From: Thioploca sp.
GTDB lineage: Bacteria; Pseudomonadota; Gammaproteobacteria; Beggiatoales; Beggiatoaceae
DNA: 9,012 nt
Reading direction: 5' to 3'
NCBI GenBank assembly: GCA_011371325.1
Contig: DRQV01000156.1
Span: 1-9,012, forward strand
Position numbers and translations under genes: made by a program. Positions within the stretch are counted from its first letter, which is position 1. Every line of letters begins with the position of its first letter. Below are positions 1 to 7,608 of the stretch, piece after piece. Below the pieces are notes generated by a model, which saw only the letters and a list, made by a program, of their open reading frames with translations, had not been told where the DNA came from and searched no databases.

Positions 1-286
1 GATCTTACCAAAAGAAGAAATTGAAAAAATTGCTGATTTAGCGAAAATTGCATTAACTGAGTCAGAAATCGATACTTATACTCAGCAATTATCTGATATT
101 TTATCGTTTGTTGAGCAAATGAATACTGTGGATACTACTGGTATTATTCCAATGGCACATCCACTTGATGCTGTAGCAAGACTACGTGAAGACATTGTAT
201 CAGAGACTAATCAACGTGAGCATTTTCAGGCTATTGCTCCTCAAGTGGAAAATGGTTTATACCTAGTTCCCAAAGTAATCGAGTGA
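1..286 (+). CDS. gatC: Aspartyl/glutamyl-tRNA(Asn/Gln) amidotransferase subunit C (only the start codon cut off)
   Basis: GatC is the small subunit of the GatCAB amidotransferase, which converts Glu-tRNA(Gln) and Asp-tRNA(Asn) to the amidated forms; it holds GatA and GatB together in the cytoplasm. The frame is open from base 2 to a TGA at 284-286 and gives 94 residues. Family hallmarks are visible: an N-terminal KEEIEKIADLAKIAL helix, a central PMAHP motif, then RLRED, and a C-terminal NGLYLVPKVIE. Aligned by eye to the family, only the initiator methionine is missing; base 1 is a G, so the ATG probably straddles the left edge. gatA, the usual next gene, does not follow; a haem-protein gene begins 33 bases downstream. 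Family identity is close to certain; the exact start cannot be seen. Confidence 0.93.
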   Translation, partial: ILPKEEIEKIADLAKIALTESEIDTYTQQLSDILSFVEQMNTVDTTGIIPMAHPLDAVARLREDIVSETNQREHFQAIAPQVENGLYLVPKVIE

Positions 287-319
287 TTGAAACGTAAATC
301 CTACTATAAAGAAATAATT

Positions 320-1069
320 ATGAAAAAGATGCTAGTTATATTGCTATTTATACCTTTAGTTGTGAATGCAATTGATGAAATTGGAATAGCTGCACAGGGT
401 GGTTATCCAGAATATTTATTTTTAGAAAAAGTGACAGAATCTGAAGCAGAAACAACAGCAGCTTTAATAGCAAAAGCTATTGCTAAAGGTAGGCTGGTTA
501 TATTTGCTCAAATGGGAAAACTGACTAACCCAAATATTGGTAATAAAAATTTTACGGGAGATATATTTCTTAAACAATGGCAGGCTTCCATTGAAGCAGA
601 TTTAATAGATATATCATCTACCCAACAACGTATTATAGATAAATTATTGTGGGCAGGAAAGCAATGTGTTGATAATAATCAGGATAGAATTAATATTAAA
701 GGGGTAAAATGGAAACATTTTTTGCCAGCTAAATGGGCTAGAGAAACCGGGTTAATGTTTAATTCAAGAACTGGAATTGTGACCAAACAACCGTCTATAC
801 ATTATCGCCATCCTAGTAATGTTCCTGACGAGAAAGAAAGGAAAATATTAACAGAATTTATGCAAACGGATGCAAAACCTAAAGGTGAATTTGCAATGAT
901 GGGGAAACAAAAGATATATCGATATTTTGATCCTATTTTTCTCATGCCAGCATGTTTAGCATGTCATGGAAAACCCAAAGGGGAATTGGATATTTTAGGT
1001 TTTCAAAAAGATGGTTTAGAAACTGGAGATATAATTGGTCTAATTAGCGTTTCGGTGGCAGTAGAATAA
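320..1069 (+). CDS. Secreted mono-haem c-type protein with Tll0287-like (DUF3365) domain
   Basis: The protein has 249 residues from the ATG at 320. Residues 1-17 form a signal peptide (two lysines, hydrophobic core, VNA cleavage site), so it should act in the periplasm. A single haem c attachment motif, CLACH, lies at residues 212-216. The body matches the Tll0287-like family: GVKWKHFLPAKWA near 128-140, KQPSIHYRHPSNVPDEKE near 156-173, and a closing GDIIGLISVSV. The characterised cyanobacterial member has a PAS-like fold with His/Cys haem ligation. Here Cys116 is the only cysteine outside the CXXCH motif, so it is a candidate axial ligand (inference). An in-frame TTG at 287 would add 11 residues, but the ATG gives a cleaner signal peptide; the ribosome site is weak either way. 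The gene sits between gatC and an RND permease, with 33- and 36-base gaps. Its exact role, whether redox sensing or electron transfer, is unknown. Confidence 0.88.
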   Translation: MKKMLVILLFIPLVVNAIDEIGIAAQGGYPEYLFLEKVTESEAETTAALIAKAIAKGRLVIFAQMGKLTNPNIGNKNFTGDIFLKQWQASIEADLIDISSTQQRIIDKLLWAGKQCVDNNQDRINIKGVKWKHFLPAKWARETGLMFNSRTGIVTKQPSIHYRHPSNVPDEKERKILTEFMQTDAKPKGEFAMMGKQKIYRYFDPIFLMPACLACHGKPKGELDILGFQKDGLETGDIIGLISVSVAVE

Positions 1070-1105
1070 AAATTCTATATTTTGACTCAATTAGTCTGAA
1101 TAGTA

Positions 1106-4100
1106 ATGCAACCAACTACAAAACATAATCTAATCAGTATTTTCGCCCAACATAAAGTTGCCGCTAATTTATTGATGATGATAATGGTAATGAGTGGTTT
1201 TTGGGCATTAAGTAAGTTAAATACCCAATTTTTACCCAACTTTGAGCTGGATATTATTACTATTACTGTGGTTTGGAATGGTTCTACTGCTGAAGATGTG
1301 GAGAAATCTATTACCAAACCGATTGAGCAAGAATTACGAATACTTGATGGTTTGAACAAGATGAACTCTACTTCAACCAATGGTTTTGCGACAATTTTGT
1401 TGGAATATAAAGAAAATACTGACATGACTTGGGCTTTGGATCAAGTGAAGGAAAAAATCAATCTACTCCGCAATTTACCACTCACCTCTGAAAAACCTAA
1501 AATTAGTCGAATTGTATTGTATGATCCAATTGCTAACTTACTTATTACTGGGCCTGATGATATAAATGAATTACGACATTTGGCCCATCAAATGGAAGAT
1601 CAATTATTAGCGGCTGGAATTAGTAAAATTACAATCTCTGGTTTGCCAAAAGAAGAAATGGCAATCCAAATATCAATGTTGCAACTGGAAGAATTAGGTT
1701 TAACTTTACCTCAAATTAGCAGACAAATCCAAAATTTTAGTAAAGATATACCAGCAGGAGCCATCGGCAGAAATGATGTAGCTAGACAATTGCGTAGTTT
1801 AGAACAACGACGAAATGAATTAGCTTTTAGTGAATTACCATTAATTACTGATAAATTTGGACGTTATGTAAAATTAGATGATGTTGCTATTATAGAACGT
1901 CGACCTAAAAATGGTAAAACCACGATAACTTACCAGGGTAAGCCAGCAGTTGAGTTAAAATTATTTCGCACTGAAACTAGCGATTCATTAAAATCAGCTA
2001 AAATACTTCATAATTGGCTAGAAAAAATAAAACCTAAATTACCGCCTAATATCCAGCTCAAGGTTTATAGTGAACGTTGGGAAGCTATCAGTGACCGTAT
2101 TTCTCTATTATTAAAAAATGGTTTAGGTGGTTTAATACTCGTAGTAGCCATATTATTTTTATTTCTCAATGGACGAGTAGCTTTTTGGGTAGCCGCCGGA
2201 ATTCCGATTTCTTTGCTGGGTATGTTGGCAGTATTATATATGACTGGTGGCAGTATCAATATGGTCAGTTTATTTGCGATGATCATGGCATTAGGAGTAG
2301 TAGTTGATGATGCGATTGTGGTGGGAGAAGACGGTTTTACTCACTTTCAAACTGGTGAAAACTCTTTTTTGGCGGCTGAAGGTGGAGCTCAACGCATGTT
2401 GGCCCCGGTAACAGCCGCTTCTTTAACTACAATTTCAGCCTTTCTACCTTTGATGATGATTGGCGGTAGAATGGGAAATATTTTATATGCTATCCCAGTT
2501 GTAATGATCTGCGTACTAATTGCTTCTTTAATTGAATGTTTTTTTGTTCTCCCTGGTCATTTAAGCCATACCTTTAATAAGCTTAGACAAGAAAAACCTA
2601 GTAAATTTAGACAAAAATTAGACTCTGGATTTAATAAATTTCGAGATAAATATTTTCGGCCCTTTATTATTCTAGTCATTAATTTTCGTTGGAGTTTAAT
2701 TGCCAGTATGTTATCTACCATGATACTGGCTATTGGTCTGCTAATTAGTGGCCGGATGAATTTTACTTTATTTCCATCTCCAGAAGGAACTATTATTATG
2801 GCTAATGCCAGCTTTGTTTCTGGAACTGCTCCCAAACAAGTTGACAAGTTTTTAACCCAATTAGAAGCTGATTTAAATTCAACCATTACAGAATTAGGGG
2901 AAGATATTTTAAAAGTTGTCTTAGTTAAACATAGTGGAGCAAGTTCAGCTCAAGGTACCGAACGTTGGGGAGAGCAATTTGGTTCATTAATGATTGAATT
3001 AACCATGCCAGATACTCGTACAGTAAGAAATCATCAGTTGATTAAAGCTTGGCAAGCTAAAATTAACCAACCAGCTGGTTTAGAAAGTTTAACTATAACC
3101 GAACGACGTGGTGGACCACCTGGTCGAGATATTGAAATTCGTTTAAATGGTGATAATGCGGATAAAGTAAAAGCTGCTGCAATAGAATTAAAAAATGTAC
3201 TGACCACTTTTTCTGGAGTAACTGGAATTGAAGATGATATGCCTTATGGCAGAGAACAATGGCTATATTCTTTGACAGATTATGGTATGGCTTTAAATTT
3301 AACGATAGAATCAGTTGGTGAACAATTACGAGCAGCATTTGATGGCCATTTAGTGCAAATTTTTCAAGATGGGCGAGATGAAGTTGAGGTTAGAGTAATG
3401 TTACCAGATCATGAACGTTATAATTTAGCAAGCTTGGAAAATTTTATGTTGCAACTTCCTAATGGTAGTACAATTCCATTTTCTACCGCTGTAAAAATAA
3501 CTACTCAACGTGGTTTTGAGTCCATTCGTCATTCTTATGGTAAGTTAGCTGCTGAAGTTTCAGCCGATGTCAATAAGAATATTAATAATAACAATAAGAT
3601 TCTAGCTAATTTACAGAAAAATTTATTACCAGATTTGATGGCTCGTTATGGAGTTAATTATAGTTTGGAAGGTAGAGCAGCTGATCAGTCAACAACTTTG
3701 GGAGATATGAAGCGAGGAATGTTAATTGCCTTAGGTTTAATGTATATTATTTTAGCTTGGCAATTTGCTTCTTATAGCTGGCCATTAATCGTCATGACGA
3801 TAATTCCATTTGGTTTAGTTGGAGCCATTTTTGGTCATTGGGTTATGGATTTGGACTTAACCATTTTATCATTATTCGGTTTCTTTGGTTTATCTGGAAT
3901 TGTAGTAAATGACTCTATCGTATTGGTAACATTTTATAAACATTTACGGAAAAAAGGGATGATAGTTAGAGAAGCCTTAATCGAAGCTTCCTGTCAACGA
4001 TTACGAGCAGTTCTATTAACTTCATTAACCACAATTTTTGGTTTAATGCCATTATTATTTGAAACTTCCATGCAAGCCCAATTTTTAATTCCAATGGCCA

Positions 4101-4189
4101 CCTCAATTGCATTTGGTCTAATGTTTTCAACTGTATTAGTATTATTAGCAGTACCAGCATTATTATCAATTTACGAAGAACGTTTATAA
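1106..4189 (+). CDS. RND-superfamily efflux permease (AcrB-like inner-membrane pump)
   Basis: This is a proton-driven inner-membrane exporter of the resistance-nodulation-division superfamily. At 1027 residues it is the usual full length. The order is canonical: TM1 at about 17-38, a periplasmic porter loop at 39-335, TM2-6 at 336-485, a cytoplasmic linker, TM7 at about 526-548, a second periplasmic loop at 549-868 and TM8-12 at 870-1023. The TM4 proton-relay aspartates are present as D401 and D402 in GVVVDDAIVV. The TM11 arginine is present in QRLRAVLLTSL (about R967). The TM10 position that is lysine in AcrB reads GIVVNDSIVLV here, so lysine is replaced by N935, followed by D936. Other RND permeases carry this VVNDS version, so it marks a subclass rather than proven damage. 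No adaptor (MFP) or TolC-like gene is adjacent. The ribosome site is poor, so translation may be coupled to the haem-protein gene ending 36 bases upstream. Substrate cannot be told. Confidence 0.93.
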   Translation: MQPTTKHNLISIFAQHKVAANLLMMIMVMSGFWALSKLNTQFLPNFELDIITITVVWNGSTAEDVEKSITKPIEQELRILDGLNKMNSTSTNGFATILLEYKENTDMTWALDQVKEKINLLRNLPLTSEKPKISRIVLYDPIANLLITGPDDINELRHLAHQMEDQLLAAGISKITISGLPKEEMAIQISMLQLEELGLTLPQISRQIQNFSKDIPAGAIGRNDVARQLRSLEQRRNELAFSELPLITDKFGRYVKLDDVAIIERRPKNGKTTITYQGKPAVELKLFRTETSDSLKSAKILHNWLEKIKPKLPPNIQLKVYSERWEAISDRISLLLKNGLGGLILVVAILFLFLNGRVAFWVAAGIPISLLGMLAVLYMTGGSINMVSLFAMIMALGVVVDDAIVVGEDGFTHFQTGENSFLAAEGGAQRMLAPVTAASLTTISAFLPLMMIGGRMGNILYAIPVVMICVLIASLIECFFVLPGHLSHTFNKLRQEKPSKFRQKLDSGFNKFRDKYFRPFIILVINFRWSLIASMLSTMILAIGLLISGRMNFTLFPSPEGTIIMANASFVSGTAPKQVDKFLTQLEADLNSTITELGEDILKVVLVKHSGASSAQGTERWGEQFGSLMIELTMPDTRTVRNHQLIKAWQAKINQPAGLESLTITERRGGPPGRDIEIRLNGDNADKVKAAAIELKNVLTTFSGVTGIEDDMPYGREQWLYSLTDYGMALNLTIESVGEQLRAAFDGHLVQIFQDGRDEVEVRVMLPDHERYNLASLENFMLQLPNGSTIPFSTAVKITTQRGFESIRHSYGKLAAEVSADVNKNINNNNKILANLQKNLLPDLMARYGVNYSLEGRAADQSTTLGDMKRGMLIALGLMYIILAWQFASYSWPLIVMTIIPFGLVGAIFGHWVMDLDLTILSLFGFFGLSGIVVNDSIVLVTFYKHLRKKGMIVREALIEASCQRLRAVLLTSLTTIFGLMPLLFETSMQAQFLIPMATSIAFGLMFSTVLVLLAVPALLSIYEERL

Positions 4190-4247
4190 AGATAGTTGAT
4201 TGTATTAACAACGTAAAATTAACTAATCTACACAATTAATTACGGAT

Positions 4248-4329
4248 TTTATGTAGGATATAATGAGTTTACGAATTACATCCCTGTAGCAAACTGAATT
4301 CATAGTGGATAACTTACCTCCTACATAAA
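4248..4329. repeat. 11-base inverted repeat in the convergent intergenic spacer
   Basis: TTTATGTAGGA at 4248-4258 is matched exactly by its reverse complement TCCTACATAAA at 4319-4329, with 60 bases between. Inside lie shorter complementary pieces, such as TACA TCCC TGTA near 4277-4288. The spacer separates the 3' ends of the RND permease and AsmA genes, so the repeat could fold in transcripts from both sides or be the edge of a small palindromic element. No T-run of intrinsic-terminator type follows either arm, so terminator function is not supported. The rest of 4190-4372 shows nothing recognisable. Confidence 0.4.
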
Positions 4330-4372
4330 TATCAAAACAAGGCATAGTTTTACATTCAAGGTTTATAAACAA

Positions 4373-6238
4373 CTATTTATTAAAAAATTTTGGATATATC
4401 CGAATTTTTCCATTCTCACCGGTTATGACTTTAAAATGAATATCTTTGATTTCCATACCAATAATTTTTAAACTTTTAAACTTTAGAATACCATTAATAT
4501 CCAATGTTTTTAACATTTTTATTGGGTCGTTAGATGAATTATCTTGGTTTTTATCCATACTTGATAATAAGTAGCGGTTTATATCAATATCGTCTATCTC
4601 GAACTGAAAGGTAATTTTCTCAGCAAGATTAATATTTCCTTGTAATTTACTATCATCTAAAGTAATTTTCATATTTTTTAAATTTAAATTAGATAAATCG
4701 CCTTGTAAATTAGTTGTCAATCGTAGAGCTTGTAACACTGTTGGATCAGCAGTATTAGGAATTTGCTGAGCTAAACGTGAGAATAAATTACGTGGATTAA
4801 ATTTTTCTACCTGCAAATAGCCTTGTATTTGTTGGGAATGCTGTGAAATTGATAGATAACCCCTAGTTGTTATACCTAATAATTTGATTATAAAACTGTT
4901 TATCTTTAGTTTATCATCAATAAAATCAATCTGTCCACTAGTAAATTCATTGTCATCAACTTTAACTTGAACTTGTTTAAACATAAACTTGGTTGTTGTT
5001 ATATTTAATTCAGTTTGTAAAGAAACCTTGTTCATGGGTAAACCGGGTAGTTCTTGGATTACAGGTTGATTTAAAGTTTTTAATAATTGTTGTAGATTAA
5101 ATGGGTTTACTAATAATTTACCTTGTAAAACTGGTTGGTCAAATATTTTTGTTAACGTTAATTTACCGTCAATATTTATTCCTAATACTTGCAATAAAAA
5201 CTCTGGTAAATCTATGGTTTGTTTAGTTAAATTAATTTGTGGAGTTTGAAATCGATTATCATCTATTGTTAGTTGAAAATTATTTAAGGTAATATTATCT
5301 GTAACATATTGTAACCCACTAGTTAATTTAACTTTTTGTAATTTCGGTATTGTTGGCAATTCTAAATCAGGCTGGAAATGTTTTACTAATTTACGCAGAT
5401 TGGCAGAAGTTAATTTAATCTGTCCCGTTGCTATTGGTTTAGAAAATAACTGGTTGATTTGTAGCTGGCCATTTAATTTAAGCCCCAAAATTTGCCCAAT
5501 TAATTGGTTAATATTTAAAACTTGTTCCGTTATATTTAAATCAATCTGTGGAATCTTAAATAATATTTTACTGGCTGGAATTGTATCACTTTGTATTGAT
5601 AAAAATAGTGATATGAATTTGTAATGTGGTTCATCAATGATAAGGTTACTATTTAGTTCAACTTGGCCGTTAAACTTGTTAATTCCAGTAAATGATGAAT
5701 TAAATTTGATTATTTTGACTGAATTTATTGTAGAGATAGTAAAATTTGCTTGGGAAATAGTATAAAGTTTGCCTTGATCATTAATGCTTAGATTAGCGTT
5801 ATTTATTTTTATATTGTTTACTACAATTGAAAAGCTTGATTTTTCTGTAGTTGTTTCTTGTTTGAGCAAGTCATCCCAATTATTGCTATCTAAAGTCTGT
5901 ACCAAGTTTAGTTTATCCAAAAAAAATGACTCTATTTCAATGTGTTGATATAATAATGGTAATAATTTAATAGTTAATTTAAGTTTATTAATTGTAACAA
6001 ATTTAGATTCTGCCAAGTAATCACTGAAACTTATTTCATCAATATCCAAACTTATTTGCGGATATAATGTTAAAGCAATGTTGCCTTCAATCTTTAAGAT
6101 TCTGCCAGTTTGATTTTTAATCAATTCAGTTAGTTGCTGTTTGTAATCGTTTGGGTCAAATTCTAATATAAATAAAAAGACTGCTATAAATAAAGTTGCT
6201 ATAATATTTGCTAAAATTTGCAGGATATTATTACGCAT
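4373..6238 (-). CDS. AsmA-family protein, C-terminal domain apparently shortened
   Basis: The protein has 621 residues with an N-terminal signal anchor at about 5-25, followed by the AsmA start signature FDPNDYKQQLTELIKNQTGR and EGNIALTLYPQISLDID. This implies a large periplasmic domain anchored in the inner membrane. AsmA-like proteins are beta-rich groove proteins tied to outer-membrane assembly and phospholipid transport. The middle holds three copies of a unit of about 101 residues, each opened by LGLKLNGQL (251), LGINIDGKL (352) and LGITTRGYL (454). A conserved C-terminal block begins at about 577 (LKTLDINGILKFKSLKI) but stops at KIRIYPKFFNK, where family members usually continue for over a hundred residues. 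The stop is a TAG right after an A/T homopolymer stretch (minus-strand AAAATTTTTTAATAAATAG). The ATG at 6236-6238 has no good Shine-Dalgarno site. It may still work, or may be an early pseudogene. Confidence 0.85.
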   Translation of the reverse strand: MRNNILQILANIIATLFIAVFLFILEFDPNDYKQQLTELIKNQTGRILKIEGNIALTLYPQISLDIDEISFSDYLAESKFVTINKLKLTIKLLPLLYQHIEIESFFLDKLNLVQTLDSNNWDDLLKQETTTEKSSFSIVVNNIKINNANLSINDQGKLYTISQANFTISTINSVKIIKFNSSFTGINKFNGQVELNSNLIIDEPHYKFISLFLSIQSDTIPASKILFKIPQIDLNITEQVLNINQLIGQILGLKLNGQLQINQLFSKPIATGQIKLTSANLRKLVKHFQPDLELPTIPKLQKVKLTSGLQYVTDNITLNNFQLTIDDNRFQTPQINLTKQTIDLPEFLLQVLGINIDGKLTLTKIFDQPVLQGKLLVNPFNLQQLLKTLNQPVIQELPGLPMNKVSLQTELNITTTKFMFKQVQVKVDDNEFTSGQIDFIDDKLKINSFIIKLLGITTRGYLSISQHSQQIQGYLQVEKFNPRNLFSRLAQQIPNTADPTVLQALRLTTNLQGDLSNLNLKNMKITLDDSKLQGNINLAEKITFQFEIDDIDINRYLLSSMDKNQDNSSNDPIKMLKTLDINGILKFKSLKIIGMEIKDIHFKVITGENGKIRIYPKFFNK

Positions 6239-6248
6239 ATATTAAACA

Positions 6249-6266
6249 TATGATTTTGTTATCATA
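6249..6266. repeat. Small perfect hairpin just upstream of the AsmA gene
   Basis: TATGAT and ATCATA form a 6-base perfect stem around a 6-base loop. It ends about 10 bases before the AsmA-family ATG on the minus strand and overlaps the tandem TGA/TAA stops that close the decayed membrane-protein frame. It could be an operator, a weak terminator remnant or chance in AT-rich DNA. There is no T-run, so I do not call it a terminator. Confidence 0.25.
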
Positions 6267-6633
6267 ATTTAATCAAAACAGATAAGATCGGGCAAAGAAA
6301 TATCCTATAATTAAGTATCAAAGTTGCTAATAATAATGCTGGCAATCTAGTTTGGTTAATAAAATAGGGCATTTCTTGCCAATTTTGTAGAATAATTCCT
6401 ACAATGATTAATAGCTACATAATTAAAGGAATTCGAGTTAACCAAAATTCATAACGATTATAAAAGTTTGCTTTAAAATGCTACAATATCATTCCCAATA
6501 TTACCGTCACAATTAATAGTTTAGCCAAAGTCGGTAAAAAAGTTAGCTGAATATTTATGGATGAGTCTAGTTGTGATGCCAATAGGTTAAAACTACCTGA
6601 TATTACCCAATTGCAAAATTTATGTAATATCAG
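6262..6633 (-). pseudogene. Decayed integral membrane protein, possibly bile acid:sodium symporter (BASS) type
   Basis: This stretch of more than 400 bases has no intact gene, but one minus-strand frame reads as a coherent membrane protein if two TAG codons (6481-6483 and 6415-6417) are read through. The three pieces are a 50-residue segment ending in LPTLAKLLIVTVILGMIL, a 21-residue linker HFKANFYNRYEFWLTRIPLIM, and a 50-residue segment opening LLIIVGIILQNWQEMP. The frame ends at TGA 6262-6264. Hydrophobic helices alternate with short charged or aromatic loops, which random AT-rich DNA rarely gives over about 120 codons. The pattern of a GMIL motif, a basic loop and then an LLIIVGIIL helix recalls the C-terminal half of BASS-family transporters, but this is recognition by eye and weak. 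No start or N-terminal half is visible: another TAG lies at 6634-6636, and the FKBP gene ends at 6678. It is most likely a 3' remnant left after deletion and point mutation. Confidence 0.55.
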
Positions 6634-6677
6634 CTAGTAATTAAAACCATTTCAACAATGTTCAAACGATTTAATAA

Positions 6678-7391
6678 CTATTTTGCAACTATTTCAATTA
6701 ATTCGATTTCAAATATCAAAGTTGCATTAGGCCCGATTTTACTCCCAGCTCCTCTTTCTCCATAAGCCAAGTTGCTAGGAACGAACAATTGCCATTTTGC
6801 CCCTTCTTTCATTAATTGTAATGCTTCAGTCCAACCAGCAATAACTCCATTAACTGGAAATATAGTAGGTTTATTGCGTTTATAAGAACTATCAAATTCA
6901 GTTCCATTAATTAAATTACCACGATAATTAGTTTTTACTTTATCACCAGCCTTAGGAATATTACCAGTACCAGGGGTAATTACTTTATATTGCAAACCGC
7001 TAGGAAGGACAACAACTCCATCTTTTTTAGCATTTTCAGCTAAAAATTCTTTACCTTCCTTAGAATTTTGTGCAGATTGTAACTTCTTTTTTTCTGCCTT
7101 TTTAACAGTCATTTCTTTCCTAAAATCCTGCATTAATTTGGTCATTTCTTCGATGTTTATTTTAGATTCACCATTAGAAAAACCATCTTTCATTCCTTGA
7201 AACAGGGCATCCATATTGATTTCTATGCCTTGTTGACTCATGTTTTTACCGATATTATGCCCGAAAATATAGCTAATTTTATCTTGTTTAGTGGTTAACG
7301 TATCATTTGCTTTAGTAGTTTTAACTTCTTCAGCAGATACTTGAACGGCAAGCAAACCCATCGTAATGATGGTTATATAGTGTAATTTCAT
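6678..7391 (-). CDS. Secreted FKBP-type peptidyl-prolyl cis-trans isomerase (Mip/FkpA type)
   Basis: The protein catalyses proline cis-trans isomerisation and helps fold exported proteins. From the ATG at 7391 it has 237 residues, close to the usual Mip/FkpA length. Residues 1-20 form a signal peptide (MKLHY, hydrophobic core, VSA before EE). Residues 30-115 are the helical FKBP_N dimerisation region with KISYIFGHNIGKNM and a long charged helix. Residues 125-237 are the FKBP_C catalytic domain. Active-site residues equivalent to FKBP12 are present: Tyr in NYRG, Phe-Asp in EFDSS, Phe in TIFPV, Val-Ile-x-x-Trp in GVIAGW, Tyr in LAYGERG, and Phe in LIFEIELIE. A longer start at 7418 is possible, but the 7391 ATG has GGGAA five bases upstream and gives a proper signal peptide. 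The gene lies 217 bases downstream of dsrR and has its own likely promoter. Lack of a lipobox suggests a soluble periplasmic protein. Confidence 0.93.
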   Translation of the reverse strand: MKLHYITIITMGLLAVQVSAEEVKTTKANDTLTTKQDKISYIFGHNIGKNMSQQGIEINMDALFQGMKDGFSNGESKINIEEMTKLMQDFRKEMTVKKAEKKKLQSAQNSKEGKEFLAENAKKDGVVVLPSGLQYKVITPGTGNIPKAGDKVKTNYRGNLINGTEFDSSYKRNKPTIFPVNGVIAGWTEALQLMKEGAKWQLFVPSNLAYGERGAGSKIGPNATLIFEIELIEIVAK

Positions 7392-7439
7392 TAAGATTCC
7401 CAAATAAAGTTTTATCAAAAAATATGTAATACCATTGCT

Positions 7440-7448
7440 ATTATAGCA
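7440..7448 (-). promoter_or_regulatory. Extended -10 promoter element for the FKBP gene
   Basis: On the minus strand the sequence reads TGCTATAAT: a perfect TATAAT at 7440-7445 preceded by the TGn extension at 7446-7448. Transcription would begin near 7433, leaving a leader of about 40 bases before the ATG at 7391. The -35 region at 17-18 bases spacing is a poor match, which is normal for extended -10 promoters. It suggests the FKBP gene is transcribed independently of dsrN-dsrR. Confidence 0.5.
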
Positions 7449-7608
7449 TTAAAAATTAACGTATATTTTGCTGATAATTTTTAAAATTACTATTTAGCTT
7501 AATAATATTTAAACAATGTAATTATACTAAATTTTTAATAGTTTATTGACTTATCATAGTATAGTTTTAATATGAAACGTTTTCCAATGGATAATATAAA
7601 ACTAGATA

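Noticed and set aside
287..319. TTG start at 287 for the haem protein
   Set aside because: The ATG at 320 gives a standard signal peptide directly; the upstream 11 codons look non-coding and have no better ribosome site.
1087..1425. Minus-strand open frame of 112 codons opposite the start of the RND gene
   Set aside because: It lies antisense to the well-conserved N-terminus of the permease, has no ribosome site and no recognisable domain.
2065..3338. Three minus-strand open frames (2065-2286, 2557-2886, 3093-3338)
   Set aside because: All are antisense to the RND permease and have low-complexity products typical of AT-rich opposite-strand frames.
3966..4235. Minus-strand open frame rich in leucine and isoleucine across the 3' end of the RND gene
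   Set aside because: It is mostly antisense to conserved TM11-12 codons; the hydrophobicity mirrors the coding strand.
4190..4372. Spacer as a continuation of the AsmA coding sequence by frameshift or read-through
   Set aside because: Read-through gives about 50 codons rich in Cys and aromatic residues, without AsmA character; the other frames stop almost at once.
5400..5624. Plus-strand open frame of 74 codons
   Set aside because: It is antisense to the repeat region of the AsmA-family gene and has no family features.
7546..7574. Plus-strand TTGACT resembling a -35 box with AATATG at 17-base spacing
   Set aside because: The -10 match is poor, and no plus-strand gene lies downstream; dsrR and dsrN are on the other strand.
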